Positions 18,511 to 29,894 of a stretch of DNA of 64,000 bases are shown here, piece by piece (within the stretch, counting starts at the first letter, position 1; each line of letters starts with the position of its first letter). This DNA is from Thermoleophilia bacterium. GTDB lineage: Bacteria; Actinomycetota; Thermoleophilia; Gaiellales; Gaiellaceae. The translations under genes and the position numbers were made by a program. The notes beneath the pieces were generated by a model. The model made no database searches and was not told the DNA's origin. It saw only the letters and a program-made list of their open reading frames with translations. The stretch is taken from NCBI GenBank assembly GCA_025936995.1, contig JAICSH010000005.1, positions 1-64,000 on the forward strand, read 5' to 3'.

Positions 18511-19664
18511 TCAGTCCGGCAGCAGGGGCATCGAGAAGCCGGGATCGCGGCCGAGCAGGACCGCACGCGTGATCGCCGCGCCGCCGAAGCGGTCGCGGAC
18601 CGCGTCGACCGCCGCGTCGAGCGCGTCCTCGGGCCCGAGCAGGAGCTGGCGCGTCCGGTCGTCCTCGAGCATCGCGACCGAGCAGCCGACCAGCGTGATC
18701 CCGCGCCGCTCGATCAGCGGGGTCGCGGTCGCGAGGAGCGCGCGCGCCGTGACGAGGATCGCCTGCGTGTTCGCGGTGGCGAACGGCAGCGTGTGGGAGC
18801 GCGTCGCGCGCTCGAAGGTCGCAGCACGACCGTCCGGCCGATGCGCCCCGCCGCACGCAGCCGCCGTGCGATCCGGTCGACGATGCCGACGAGCGTCGCG
18901 TCGACCGCCGCGGGAGAATGGCGCCCGCGTCCCAGCGCGCGCTGCGACCCGATCGAGCCGCGCCGCCGTCCGGGCTCGACGCGCCGGAAGTCGCGGTTCC
19001 GCGCGAGCGCGTGCAGATGGCGGCCGGAGGCCTGGCCGAGCATCGCCACGAGCGTCGATTCCGAGAGGGCTGCGAGCTCGCCCACCGTCCGAACATGCCA
19101 CGCCTGCAGGCGCCGCGCCGTCGCCGGACCGACTCCCCACACGCACTCGACCGGCAAGGGGTGGAGGAACGCGAGCTCGCAGTCGGGAGGCACGACGAGC
19201 AGCCCGTCGGGCTTCGCGACGCCGCTTGCAACCTTCGCGAGGAACTTCGTGCGCGCGACGCCGACCGTCACGGCGAGCCCGACGCGCTCGCGCACCGCGG
19301 CCCGCAACCGCACGGCGATCTGGGCAGGCGTGCCGGCGATTCGCTCCATCCCCCGCACGTCGAGGAACGCCTCGTCGATCGACAATCCCTCGACGACCGG
19401 GGACGTGTCCTCGAAGACGGCGAACATCGCGCGGCTCGCTTCGGTGTAGGCGGAGAAGCGCGGCCGGACGACGACCGCGTCGGGGCAGAGGCGGCGCGCC
19501 TGCCGCCCGCCCATCGCGGTGCGGATGCCGAACGCCTTCGCCTCGTAGCTCGCGGCCAGCACGACGCCGCCGCCGACGATCACCGGGCGGCCGCGGAGCC
19601 GCGGGTCGTCCCGCTGCTCCACCGACGCGAAGAACGCGTCCGCGTCCGCGTGCAGCACGAACAT
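18511..19664 (-). pseudogene. dinB: DNA polymerase IV (Y-family), frame-disrupted
   Basis: Frame A gives MFVLHADADAFFASVEQRDDPRLRGRPVIVGG...GIVDRIARRLRAAGRIGRTVVLR; the little-finger continuation FERATRSHTLPFATANTQAIL... is in another frame. Junction ~18817. Confidence 0.8.
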
Positions 19665-19677
19665 GTGTTCGTAATGC

Positions 19678-20846
19678 TACAGCTGCGCCAGAGCGGTGTT
19701 GAAGCGGTCGATCTCGTCGGCGGTGTTGTAGTGGATGAGACCGACGCGGATCGCGCTATCCGGGTAGGGGAGCTTCTCCCGCAGCCCGAGTGAGTACCAG
19801 TTGTCGTGCGCCCAGACCCCGAAGCCTTCGCCGGCGAGCCGCTTCGCCGCGTCGGCAGCGTCGACGCCCTCGAGGTTGATCAGGAAGGTGGGCACACGGC
19901 CGTCCATCGTCGGTTGCCCGTACACCGTGGCGCCGTCCGGCAGGCCGTCGAGGAACCGCTGTCCGAGCTCGCGCTCGTAGGCGGCGATTGCCTCCATCCC
20001 GCCGATCGACTCGAGGTACGCGATCGTGGCCGAGAAGCCCGCCAGGAGCTCGTACGGCGCCGTCCCCGGCTCGAAGCGGCGTCCGACGGGATCCGCCGCC
20101 GCGGGGCGCGCTTTGTAGGGGCGCCACGACTCGAGCAGCTCGTGCCGTCCGTAGGCGAGGCCGAAGTGCGGCCCGCAGAACTTGTACGCCGAGCAGATGA
20201 ACACGTCGCAGTCGAGCGCCTGCACGTCCGTCGGAACGTGAGCGGCGTACTGGACGGCGTCGACCCAGCACAGCGCGCCGACCGAGTGCGCGAGCTCCGA
20301 GACGCGCGCCACGTCGACGATCGTGCCGATCGCGTTCGACGAGCCGACGCACGCGACGACGCGCACGCGGTCGTCCAGCCGGTCCGCGAGATCGTCGTAG
20401 TCGAAACCGAGGTCCTCGGTCACGTTCACCCACTCGACCTCGAAGCCGCGGTCGGCGGCAAGCTCGACCCAGGGCGCGACCCCGCCGTCGTGGTCGAGCC
20501 GGGACACGAGGATCCTGTCGCCCTCCTTCCAGTCGCGCGCGGCCGTGCGCGAGAGCGCGAAGTCGAGGACGGTCATGTTCTGGCCGAAGATCACGTCGTC
20601 GGGCGAGCAGCCGAGGAATCGCGCGCCGTCCTCGCGTGCCGTCGCGAGGACCTGCTCGACCCGCTTGCTCGTCTCGTAGTTCGCGCCGATGTTCGCGCTC
20701 GCCTCGCGCAGCGCGCGCGCGATCGCGTCTCCGACCTCGTCCGGCACCTGCGATCCGCCCGGGGCGTCGAGGAAGACGAAGCCGCCGTCGCGCAGCGAGG
20801 AGAAGCGGGCGCGGACGGCCTCGACGTCCAATAGGGTCGCCGCCAT
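19678..20846 (-). CDS. Class V aminotransferase, cysteine desulfurase-like
   Basis: CSAYKFCGPHFGLAYGR (PLP Lys), FLDAPGGSQVPDEVGDAI, IGANYETSKR, DHDGGVAPW. Confidence 0.88.
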
Positions 20847-21750
20847 GGAGCGAGCCTACTCTCGAGTGATCCTCGGCTGTGGGAACTTCGGCGGCATCGG
20901 GTCGGCGCCGGCGTTCTTCGGGCAGGGGGAGACGCTCGAGCAGGCCCTCGAGCTGATGGACGCGGCCTGGGGGGCGGGAATCACGTGGTTCGACACCGCG
21001 GACGCATACGGCGGTGGTCGCAGCGAGACGTTCATCGGCGAATGGTTCCGCTCGCGGCGGCCCGATGGGCTCCGGATCACGACGAAGACGTTCAACCCGA
21101 TGAACGACGGGGAGGATCGCGGGCTCGCGCCGGAGCGCGTCCGGCGCCAGATCGAGGCCAGTCTCCGCAGGCTCGGCGTCGAGCGCGTCGACCTCTACCT
21201 CGCCCACGACTGGGATCCGGACGTTCCGGCTGCCGAGCTCGCGAGCGTCTTCGAGGAGCTCGTCGCTGCCGGGAAGATCGGCGCCTACGGAGTCAGCAAC
21301 GTCGACGGCGGGCAGCTGGCCGAGGCGCTCGGCGCGGGCGGCTTCGCGGCCGTCCAGAACTCGTACTCGCTGCTCGATCGCGAGGCCGAGGGTGAGGTGC
21401 TGCCCCTTTGCGGCGAGAACGGCCTCTGGTTCCAGGCGTTCAGCCCGCTGGCCGGAGGCTGGCTGACGGGCAAGTACCGCCGTGACGCCGCCGAGCCTGA
21501 GGGCTCGCGGATGACGATGCGGCCCGGGCCGTACGAGCACCTTCGCGACGACCGCGTCTACGACGCGCTCGAGGAGCTCGAGCGGCGAGGGGATCCCGCG
21601 ACGCTCGCCCTCGCGTGGCTGCTCGGCGACGAGCACGTGTCGGTCGTGCTCGGCCCGCGTCGTCCGCAGCAGCTGGCGCCGGCGCTAGCCGCGCTCGAGC
21701 ATCCGCTGTCGGCCGATGAACGCGCCGCCGTGAGCGCCCTCTTCCGCTGA
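20845..21750 (+). CDS. Aldo/keto reductase
   Basis: WFDTADAYGGGRSETFIGEW, LRRLGVERVDLYLAHDWDP, IGAYGVSNV. Confidence 0.9.
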   Translation: MERAYSRVILGCGNFGGIGSAPAFFGQGETLEQALELMDAAWGAGITWFDTADAYGGGRSETFIGEWFRSRRPDGLRITTKTFNPMNDGEDRGLAPERVRRQIEASLRRLGVERVDLYLAHDWDPDVPAAELASVFEELVAAGKIGAYGVSNVDGGQLAEALGAGGFAAVQNSYSLLDREAEGEVLPLCGENGLWFQAFSPLAGGWLTGKYRRDAAEPEGSRMTMRPGPYEHLRDDRVYDALEELERRGDPATLALAWLLGDEHVSVVLGPRRPQQLAPALAALEHPLSADERAAVSALFR

Positions 21751-21770
21751 GCACACATGTGCCCATGAGC

Positions 21771-21802
21771 CCTGTCCCGGTGCCGGGCACGGGGCCATGT
21801 CC
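21771..21802. repeat. Divergent relative of the 2.4-kb palindromic repeat family
   Basis: CCTGTCCCGGTGCCGGGCACGGGGCCATGTCC. Confidence 0.5.
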
Positions 21803-21870
21803 CGCGGGGCCATCGGATGAGCGGAATGCAGCCCCTACTGCGCGGTCGGAGGCAGCAGCCTGACCGAAGA

Positions 21871-21903
21871 AGACGTGTCCGCGTGCCCGGCACCCGGCCA
21901 TGG
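21871..21903. repeat. Second divergent repeat copy, inverted relative to 21771-21802
   Basis: ACGTGTCCGCGTGCCCGGCACCCGGCCATGGCC; its reverse complement aligns to the previous copy. Confidence 0.5.
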
Positions 21904-22001
21904 CCAAGGGAGGCGCGTCGAGGAGCTCGGGCTCCTCGCAGTGCGGCACGATTACGCGCTCGATCGGCAGCTCGGCGCTCCCACGCCTGACCGCTCGCTG
22001 C

Positions 22002-23267
<1,266 letters not shown>

Positions 23268-23355
23268 CTAAGGACCTTATCTCCGTACGCGTTGTTTGCA
23301 CTTCGACAAGCGCGGAACCCAACTCGACGGAACACGACTCGAAAAGGAGAAACAC

Positions 23356-23862
23356 ATGGGGTTCCATTCGCTCAAGGACGTCCTGCACGAACAGCTCGAG
23401 GATCTGCACAGCGCCGAGGAGCAACTCACGCGGGCGCTGCCGAAGATGGCCCAGGCGGCGCATCACGACGAGTTGCGCCAGGCGTTCGAGCACCATCTCG
23501 AGGAGACGCGCGGGCACCTGAAGCGCGTCGAGGAGGCGATGGGAGAGCTGGGCATGTCCGGGCCTCCCGAGGTGTGCAAGGCCATGCAGGGGCTCATCGC
23601 CGAGGGCGAGGAGCTGATGCAGAAGGGCGGCGACCCGATCGCGATGGACGCCGCGCTGATCGGCGCTGCGCAGCGGGTCGAGCACTACGAGATCGCCGCC
23701 TACGGGACGGCGCGGCAACTCGCGGCCGACTGCGGCTTCGACGGCATCAGGGACCTGATGGACGAGACGCTCGACGAGGAGTCGCAGGCCGACAAGCTCC
23801 TGACCAAGATCGCCACCGGCGGCATGTTCAAGGCGGGGGTCAACCAGCGGGCGACGGCCTAG
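23356..23862 (+). CDS. DUF892 / YciE-type ferritin-like protein
   Basis: LKDVLHEQLEDLHSAEEQLTRALPKMAQAAHHDELRQAFEHHLEETRGHLKRVE. Confidence 0.88.
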   Translation: MGFHSLKDVLHEQLEDLHSAEEQLTRALPKMAQAAHHDELRQAFEHHLEETRGHLKRVEEAMGELGMSGPPEVCKAMQGLIAEGEELMQKGGDPIAMDAALIGAAQRVEHYEIAAYGTARQLAADCGFDGIRDLMDETLDEESQADKLLTKIATGGMFKAGVNQRATA

Positions 23863-23882
23863 CGAAGGCAGTCGCCCGGCAC

Positions 23883-23913
23883 GGCGGGCCCTCGGTGTAG
23901 CCGGGGGCCCGCC
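23883..23913 (+). terminator. Hairpin GGCGGGCCC...GGGCCCGCC downstream of the DUF892 gene
   Basis: 9-bp perfect GC stem; no U-tract. Confidence 0.55.
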
Positions 23914-23964
23914 GCGGGCCGCGGGCTCGGGTCCGCGGCTCGCCGGCCCGACTACGATCGCGGC

Positions 23965-25878
23965 GTGCCCGCGCCGCCGATCGTCTGGACGCCGAGCCCC
24001 GAGCGGATCGCGTCCGCGACGATCACGCGCTACCGCGAGTGGCTCGCCGAGACGCGCGGCCTGAGACTCGAGGGCTACCACGACCTCTGGCAGTGGTCGG
24101 TCGACGAGCTCGAGGCGTTCTGGGCGTCGATCTGGGAGTTCTTCGAGGTCGAGGCGAGCGAGCCCTACGAACGGGTGCTCACCACGCACGAGATGCCCGG
24201 CGCGAAGTGGTTTCCCGGCGCGCGCCTCAGCTACGCGGAGCACGTCTTCCGCGGCCGGAACGACGACGAGGTCGCGATCCACCATGCGTCGGAGCTGCGT
24301 CCGCTCGGGGAGTGGACGTGGGGTGAGCTGCGGGGCCGTGCGGGAGCGGTCGCGGCGGCCCTGCGCGAGGCGGGCGTCGTCGCCGGAGACCGCGTCGCGG
24401 CGTACCTCCCGAACATCCCCGAGACGGTCGCCGCCTTCCTCGGCTGCGCGAGCATCGGCGCGACGTGGTCGAGCTGCGCGCCGGAGTTCGGCGTCCGCAG
24501 CGTCGTCGACCGCCTCGCCCAGATCGAGCCGAAGGTGCTTCTCGCCGTCGACGGCTACCGCTACGGCGGCCGGGACTTCGACCGGCGCGAGGCGATCTCC
24601 GCGCTGCAGCGCGAACTGCCGACCGTGGAGCGCACGTTCGTCGTCCCCTACCTCGACGGCGGCGATTGGGAGCTCCCGCCCGCCGAGCTCGAACCCTCGC
24701 AACTCCCCTTCGACCACCCGCTGTGGGTGCTCTACAGCTCGGGCACGACAGGCCTGCCGAAGCCGATCGTCCACGGCCAGGGCGGCATCCTGCTGGAGCA
24801 CCTGAAGAAGCTCCGCCTGCACGTCGACGCGCACCCCGGCGACCGGCTCTTCTGGTTCACGACGACCGGCTGGATGATGTGGAACTTCCTCGTCGGCGGC
24901 CTTCTCTCGGAGGCGTCGATCGTCCTCTTCGACGGCAACCCGGCCTACCCGGATCTCGGGACGCTCTGGGATCTTGCGGACGCGGCGGGCATCACGTGCT
25001 TCGGCACCAGCGCGGGGTTCATCACCGCCTGCCAGAAGGAGGGGGTCGAGCCGCGGTCGGGTCGCGATCTCTCACGGCTCGGCAGTGTCGGCTCGACCGG
25101 CTCGCCGCTGGCGCCCGAGGGCTTCGACTGGGTTCGCGACCGCCTCGGCGAGGACATCTGGCTTTTCTCCACGTCGGGCGGCACGGACGCCTGCACCGCC
25201 TTCGTCGGCGGGGTGCCGACGCTGCCGGTGTACCGCGGGGAGCTGCAGGCGCGCGCGCTCGGGGCGAAGGTTGAGTCGTGGAGCGAGGAGGGGCGGCCGC
25301 TGGTCGGCGAGGTCGGCGAGCTCGTCATCACGGAGCCGCTGCCGTCCATGCCTCTCCATCTCTGGGGCGACGAGGACGGGTCGCGCTACCGCGAGAGCTA
25401 CTTCTCCACCTTCCCCGGCGTCTGGCGGCACGGCGATTGGATCGAGATCACCGACCGCGGGACGGCGATCATCACCGGCCGCTCCGACGCGACGATCAAC
25501 CGCGGCGGCGTCCGCACCGGAACGAGCGAGATCTATCGCAGCGTCCTCGCGCTGGACGAGGTGGTCGACGCGCTCGTGGTCGACATCCCGCGCGGCGACG
25601 CACTGCGGATGACGCTCTTCGTCGTCTTGCGCGACGGCGCGGTGCTCGACGAGGCCCTGGAAGCGTCGATCCGCCGCCGGATCCGCGAGGACTGCTCGCC
25701 GCGGCACGTGCCGGACGAGATTCTCGTCGCCCCGGAGATCCCGCGGACCCTCTCCGGGAAGATCCTCGAGGTGCCCGTGAAACGGCTCCTGATGGGGGCT
25801 CCGGCAGACGAGGTCGCGAGTCGCGACTCGCTCGCGAACCCGGCGGCGCTCGACTGGTTCGCCCGACTTCCGCACTAA
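23965..25878 (+). CDS. Acetoacetyl-CoA synthetase (acetoacetate-CoA ligase)
   Basis: LWVLYSSGTTGLPKPIVHGQGG, MMWNFLVGGL, TSEIYRSVLALDEVVDALVV, IPRTLSGKILEVPVKRLL. Confidence 0.92.
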   Translation: MPAPPIVWTPSPERIASATITRYREWLAETRGLRLEGYHDLWQWSVDELEAFWASIWEFFEVEASEPYERVLTTHEMPGAKWFPGARLSYAEHVFRGRNDDEVAIHHASELRPLGEWTWGELRGRAGAVAAALREAGVVAGDRVAAYLPNIPETVAAFLGCASIGATWSSCAPEFGVRSVVDRLAQIEPKVLLAVDGYRYGGRDFDRREAISALQRELPTVERTFVVPYLDGGDWELPPAELEPSQLPFDHPLWVLYSSGTTGLPKPIVHGQGGILLEHLKKLRLHVDAHPGDRLFWFTTTGWMMWNFLVGGLLSEASIVLFDGNPAYPDLGTLWDLADAAGITCFGTSAGFITACQKEGVEPRSGRDLSRLGSVGSTGSPLAPEGFDWVRDRLGEDIWLFSTSGGTDACTAFVGGVPTLPVYRGELQARALGAKVESWSEEGRPLVGEVGELVITEPLPSMPLHLWGDEDGSRYRESYFSTFPGVWRHGDWIEITDRGTAIITGRSDATINRGGVRTGTSEIYRSVLALDEVVDALVVDIPRGDALRMTLFVVLRDGAVLDEALEASIRRRIREDCSPRHVPDEILVAPEIPRTLSGKILEVPVKRLLMGAPADEVASRDSLANPAALDWFARLPH

Positions 25879-25955
25879 CTTTCGCGCCAGAAAGGCGTCG
25901 AATTGCTTCGAATGGGTGGCAGTTCCGCGTGCTTTGAGATACTTTCCCCGCGGTC

Positions 25956-27005
25956 GTGACTGTCCGCGTCGACACTCCCGCTGCGCTCGACGTCGCCGCT
26001 GCGCCGGCAGCGCCGGTAACGGTCAAGGCTCGCGGGTACTGGGAGCTCGTCTGGATTCGCTTCCGCCGCGACAGGCTCGCGATGGTGAGCTTCGGCTTCA
26101 TCATCTTCCTCTTCGCCACTGCGTTCGCAGGAGCGCCGATCGCAGCCCATTTTCTCGGACACGGGCCGAACGCCCTGTTCGGCTATGGCGTTCACGACTT
26201 CGTTCCGGTCGGGCCCTGGTCGCACATCTCGGCGGCGCCGTACTTCGCCGGGGACCAGATCCCGCAGTTCCTGCAGAAGCAGTACGGAAACACCACGCTC
26301 GTCCTCGGCGCGTCCGACCAGAACGGCAGCGACATGTTCCTTCGCCTTCTCTACGGCGCACAGGTGTCGCTGGAGGTGGGGATCTTCGCCACCCTCGGCT
26401 CGGTCTCTCTCGGAGTCCTCATGGGGCTTACCGGTGGCTACTTCCGCGGCTGGATCGACACCGTCGTCTCGCGAATGATCGAAGTCGTGATGGTCTTCCC
26501 GTACCTCCTCTTCATCATCGCGCTGCGGATCGTCGCCGGAGACAAGCTCAACAGTGTCACGCTCGGCTTCCTCCCGCACGGCGTCTTCACGCTGGCGCTG
26601 ATCTTCAGCGTCTTCGGCTGGTTCTATCCGGCCAGGATCATGCGCGGCGTCGTCCTCTCGCTGCGCGAGAAGGAGTTCGTCGAGGCTGCGAGGATGACCG
26701 GCGCGAGCGACTGGCGGATCATGCGGTCGCACCTGCTGCCGCACCTCGTGGCGCCGATCATCGTCTACTCGACCATCCTCATTGCCCAGAACATCCTGGG
26801 CGAGGCCGGCCTCTCGTTCCTCGGCCTGGGCATCGACCCGCCGCAGGCGAGCTGGGGCAACCTGCTCGCGAACGCGCCGCAGTTCTACCAGACCGACGTC
26901 TGGATCCTGCTCTTCCCCGGCCTGGCGATCCTCTTCACGACGATCGCCTTCAACCTGCTCGGCGACGGTCTGCGTGACGCGTTCGATCCGCGCGGGATGC
27001 TCTAA
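25956..27005 (+). CDS. Peptide/dipeptide ABC transporter permease (OppC/DppC-like)
   Basis: EAARMTGASDWRIMRSHLLPHLVAPIIVYSTI...LGEAGLSFLGLGIDPPQASWGNLL. Confidence 0.92.
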   Translation: MTVRVDTPAALDVAAAPAAPVTVKARGYWELVWIRFRRDRLAMVSFGFIIFLFATAFAGAPIAAHFLGHGPNALFGYGVHDFVPVGPWSHISAAPYFAGDQIPQFLQKQYGNTTLVLGASDQNGSDMFLRLLYGAQVSLEVGIFATLGSVSLGVLMGLTGGYFRGWIDTVVSRMIEVVMVFPYLLFIIALRIVAGDKLNSVTLGFLPHGVFTLALIFSVFGWFYPARIMRGVVLSLREKEFVEAARMTGASDWRIMRSHLLPHLVAPIIVYSTILIAQNILGEAGLSFLGLGIDPPQASWGNLLANAPQFYQTDVWILLFPGLAILFTTIAFNLLGDGLRDAFDPRGML

Positions 27006-27105
27006 CTCTTTCGACCGACAAGCGTCTCACTACTCGCTGGTGTCTCTTACTCACCTCAATCGGGCCGTTCGTGAGGGCGAGCGGACCCGCGATGGAAGGA
27101 GTCAT

Positions 27106-28782
27106 ATGCGCAGGAAGCACCTGCTCTCCCTGCTGATGCTTTGCACGGGAGTTGCGTTGCTCATCGCGGCGACGACCGTCGGGGTGGCCTCCTCTGCGAC
27201 ACAGAAGGCCTCCTCGGCAAAGGCGCTGCGTGGCGGCACGTTGCGGGTCAACCAGTCCGCCGGTGCGTTCGACACGCTCGACCCGGGTCTGGCGTATGTC
27301 ACGAACGACTGGGAGGTTCTCTACTCGACGCAGCTACTGCTGGTCAACTTCCCGAACAAGGCCGGCGCTGCCGGCTCGCAGCTGTTCCCCGAGGCCGCCA
27401 GGGCGTTCCCGACGATCTCGAAGAACGGCAAGACGGTTACCTTCAACCTCCGCAGCGGGCAGCGGTTCAACGACGGCTCGCCCGTCACGGCCGCCTCGTA
27501 CCAGCGCGCCTGGGAGCGGATCCTGAGCCCGAAGATGTATGCGCAGTACGGCATCTTCGATCAGCTCAACAAGATGGTCGTCGGTGCGCAGAAGTTCACC
27601 GACGGTAAGGCTGCCCACATCTCGGGCATCAGTGCGAAGGGGCTCACCCTCACCTTTCATCTGACCAAGGCGAACCCGACCTTCGTGTCCATCATGGGCA
27701 TGCAGTGGTTCGGTGCCGTCAAGCCGAGCATGAAGTACACGAAGAGCTCGGGCGGCGTCCTCAAGTACCCGTCGGCCGGTCCGTACTACATCGCGACGAA
27801 CCAGCCCGGCCGCCTCGTGGTGCTGAAGCGGAACAAGTTCTACCACGGTTCCCGCCTGGCGAACCCGAACCAGATCGTCATCCAGAGCTTCCCGAACTCG
27901 AACGGCGAGGCTTCGCTGCTCCAGATCGAGAAGAACCAGGTCGACTTCGACATGGCTGGCGTTCCGGCGGCTGACGTCAAGACGGTTGCCGCGAAGTACG
28001 GCGGACCGAACAAGGGCCAGTTCCACGTCGGTACCCAGGCCTGCATCATCTGGGAGGCCTTCAACAACGCGAAGGCTCCGACGGACAACGTGAACGTCCG
28101 CAAGGCGCTGAACTACGCGATCGGCCGCACGCCGATCATCAAGCAGCTCGGCCCGTACGCGGGCGCTGCGTCCGACCAGATCCTCGTGAAGGGTCTGCCC
28201 GGATACAAGAAGTTCAGCATCTACGGCAACTATCCGAACTTCGCCAAGGCGAAGGCGGTCGGCGGCAGCGCTCTGAGCAACGCCCCGACGCTCAACATCT
28301 ACTACAACCAGGCCAGTGCGGTCCGGACGACCGAGGCCACGTTCGAGGCGGCCCAGCTCTCGCACATCGGGCTGAAGACGAAGCTCGAGCCGTCCGACCC
28401 GACGGACTACTACGGCCCGATCGAGACGAAGGGCACGGACTACAACATCGCCCACTCGGGCTGGTGTGCCGACTACTTCGATCCGTTCGACTTCATCAAC
28501 GTCAACTTCGACGGTCGCTCGATCCAGCAGACGGGTAACGTTGACTACTTCTACTTCAACAACTCGTCGTTCAACAGCCAGATGGATCACGCGGCGTCGC
28601 TCTCCGGCCCGGCGCGCAGTGCTGCATACGCCGCTCTGGACAAGACGCTGATGTCGAAGTACGCGCCGGCGTTCCCGCTCTACGTCCCGACCTTCAGGTA
28701 CCTCACCTCGAAGCGGGTCAAGAACGTCATCTACAGCAACTACTTCGGCTATCCGATCCTCAACGCAATGTCGGTGGGCTAA
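27106..28782 (+). CDS. Peptide ABC transporter substrate-binding protein (OppA/DppA-like, SBP family 5)
   Basis: Signal peptide; GGTLRVNQSAGAFDTLDPGLA; VTFNLRSGQRFNDGSPVTAASYQRAWERIL. Confidence 0.93.
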   Translation: MRRKHLLSLLMLCTGVALLIAATTVGVASSATQKASSAKALRGGTLRVNQSAGAFDTLDPGLAYVTNDWEVLYSTQLLLVNFPNKAGAAGSQLFPEAARAFPTISKNGKTVTFNLRSGQRFNDGSPVTAASYQRAWERILSPKMYAQYGIFDQLNKMVVGAQKFTDGKAAHISGISAKGLTLTFHLTKANPTFVSIMGMQWFGAVKPSMKYTKSSGGVLKYPSAGPYYIATNQPGRLVVLKRNKFYHGSRLANPNQIVIQSFPNSNGEASLLQIEKNQVDFDMAGVPAADVKTVAAKYGGPNKGQFHVGTQACIIWEAFNNAKAPTDNVNVRKALNYAIGRTPIIKQLGPYAGAASDQILVKGLPGYKKFSIYGNYPNFAKAKAVGGSALSNAPTLNIYYNQASAVRTTEATFEAAQLSHIGLKTKLEPSDPTDYYGPIETKGTDYNIAHSGWCADYFDPFDFINVNFDGRSIQQTGNVDYFYFNNSSFNSQMDHAASLSGPARSAAYAALDKTLMSKYAPAFPLYVPTFRYLTSKRVKNVIYSNYFGYPILNAMSVG

Positions 28783-28810
28783 CCGGCCACTAAGCCGAAA
28801 TCGCAGTAAG

Positions 28811-28840
28811 CTGGAGGGGCGCCCACGGGCGCCCCTCCAG
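28811..28840 (+). terminator. Intercistronic hairpin between oppA-like and oppB-like genes
   Basis: CTGGAGGGGCGCCC-AC-GGGCGCCCCTCCAG, perfect 14-bp stem. Confidence 0.75.
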
Positions 28841-28918
28841 GAATCTTCGTAGCAACAAGCAGTCAGTCCGAGCAAGAAACACAGAAGCCAACCGCAGACA
28901 GAACAGGAACCGGAGACA

Positions 28919-29893
28919 GTGCTTTATTTCCTCATTCGCCGCTTCTTCTGGGCGATTTTCCTGTTCCTTGTCGCGACGATCATCACCTACATCATCTTTT
29001 ACGTGATCCCGTCGGATCCGGCGCACATTGCGTGCGGCACACACTGCACGCCGCAGATCGTGGCCCACGTCCGAAAGAGCCTTCATCTCGACCTGCCGAT
29101 CTACCAGCAGTACTGGCTCTTCCTCTGGAACATGATCAAGCACCAGTCGCTCGGCTACTCCTACGCCGACGGCGAGCAGGTGAACACGATCATCCGCCAG
29201 GACGTGCCGGTCACGGCTTCGCTCGTGTTCGGCGGCGCAGTCTTCTGGCTCTCGATCTCGATTCCGATCGGGATCCTGTCGGCTCTGCGCCCGCGGTCGA
29301 TCCTCGACCGGTTCGGGATGGTCTTCGTCCTGATCGGGATCTCCGCGCCGGCCGTGTGGATCGGGCTCATCCTCGCCTACGTCGTCGGCTTCAAGCTCGG
29401 CTGGACGCCGATCGCGACCTACTGCAACCTTCTCCCGACCTCGGGGGTCGGCACCTGTTCGGGGCCGGCGGAGTGGGCCTACCACCTGATCCTGCCGTGG
29501 ATGACCTTCATGTTCCTCTTCGCCGCGCTCTACGTGCGCCTGATCCGGGCGAACGTCATGGAGACGATGTCCGAGGACTACGTCCGGACGGCTCGGGCGA
29601 AGGGAGCCTCCAGCTCGCGCGTGCTGTTCCAGCACGTGCTGCGCAACAGCATGCTGCCTGTTGTGACGATCCTCGGCATGGACATCGGCCTCGCGCTCGG
29701 CGGCGCCGTCTTCACCGAGTTCGTGTTCAACTTGCGCGGCCTCGGGTCGCAGCTGATTCAGTCGGCGAACAGGGACGACCTGCCGGTCGTCGTCGGGATC
29801 GTCGTCTTCGCCTGCATCGCGGTGATCATCTTCAACTTCCTCGTCGACGTGGCGTACGCGTGGCTCGACCCGAGAATCCGTCTCAGTACCTGA
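28919..29893 (+). CDS. Peptide ABC transporter permease (OppB-like), paralog 1
   Basis: YFLIRRFFWAIFLFLVATIITYIIF; EDYVRTARAKGASSSRVLFQHVLRNSMLPVVTILG. Confidence 0.93.
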   Translation: MLYFLIRRFFWAIFLFLVATIITYIIFYVIPSDPAHIACGTHCTPQIVAHVRKSLHLDLPIYQQYWLFLWNMIKHQSLGYSYADGEQVNTIIRQDVPVTASLVFGGAVFWLSISIPIGILSALRPRSILDRFGMVFVLIGISAPAVWIGLILAYVVGFKLGWTPIATYCNLLPTSGVGTCSGPAEWAYHLILPWMTFMFLFAALYVRLIRANVMETMSEDYVRTARAKGASSSRVLFQHVLRNSMLPVVTILGMDIGLALGGAVFTEFVFNLRGLGSQLIQSANRDDLPVVVGIVVFACIAVIIFNFLVDVAYAWLDPRIRLST

Positions 29894-29894
29894 C

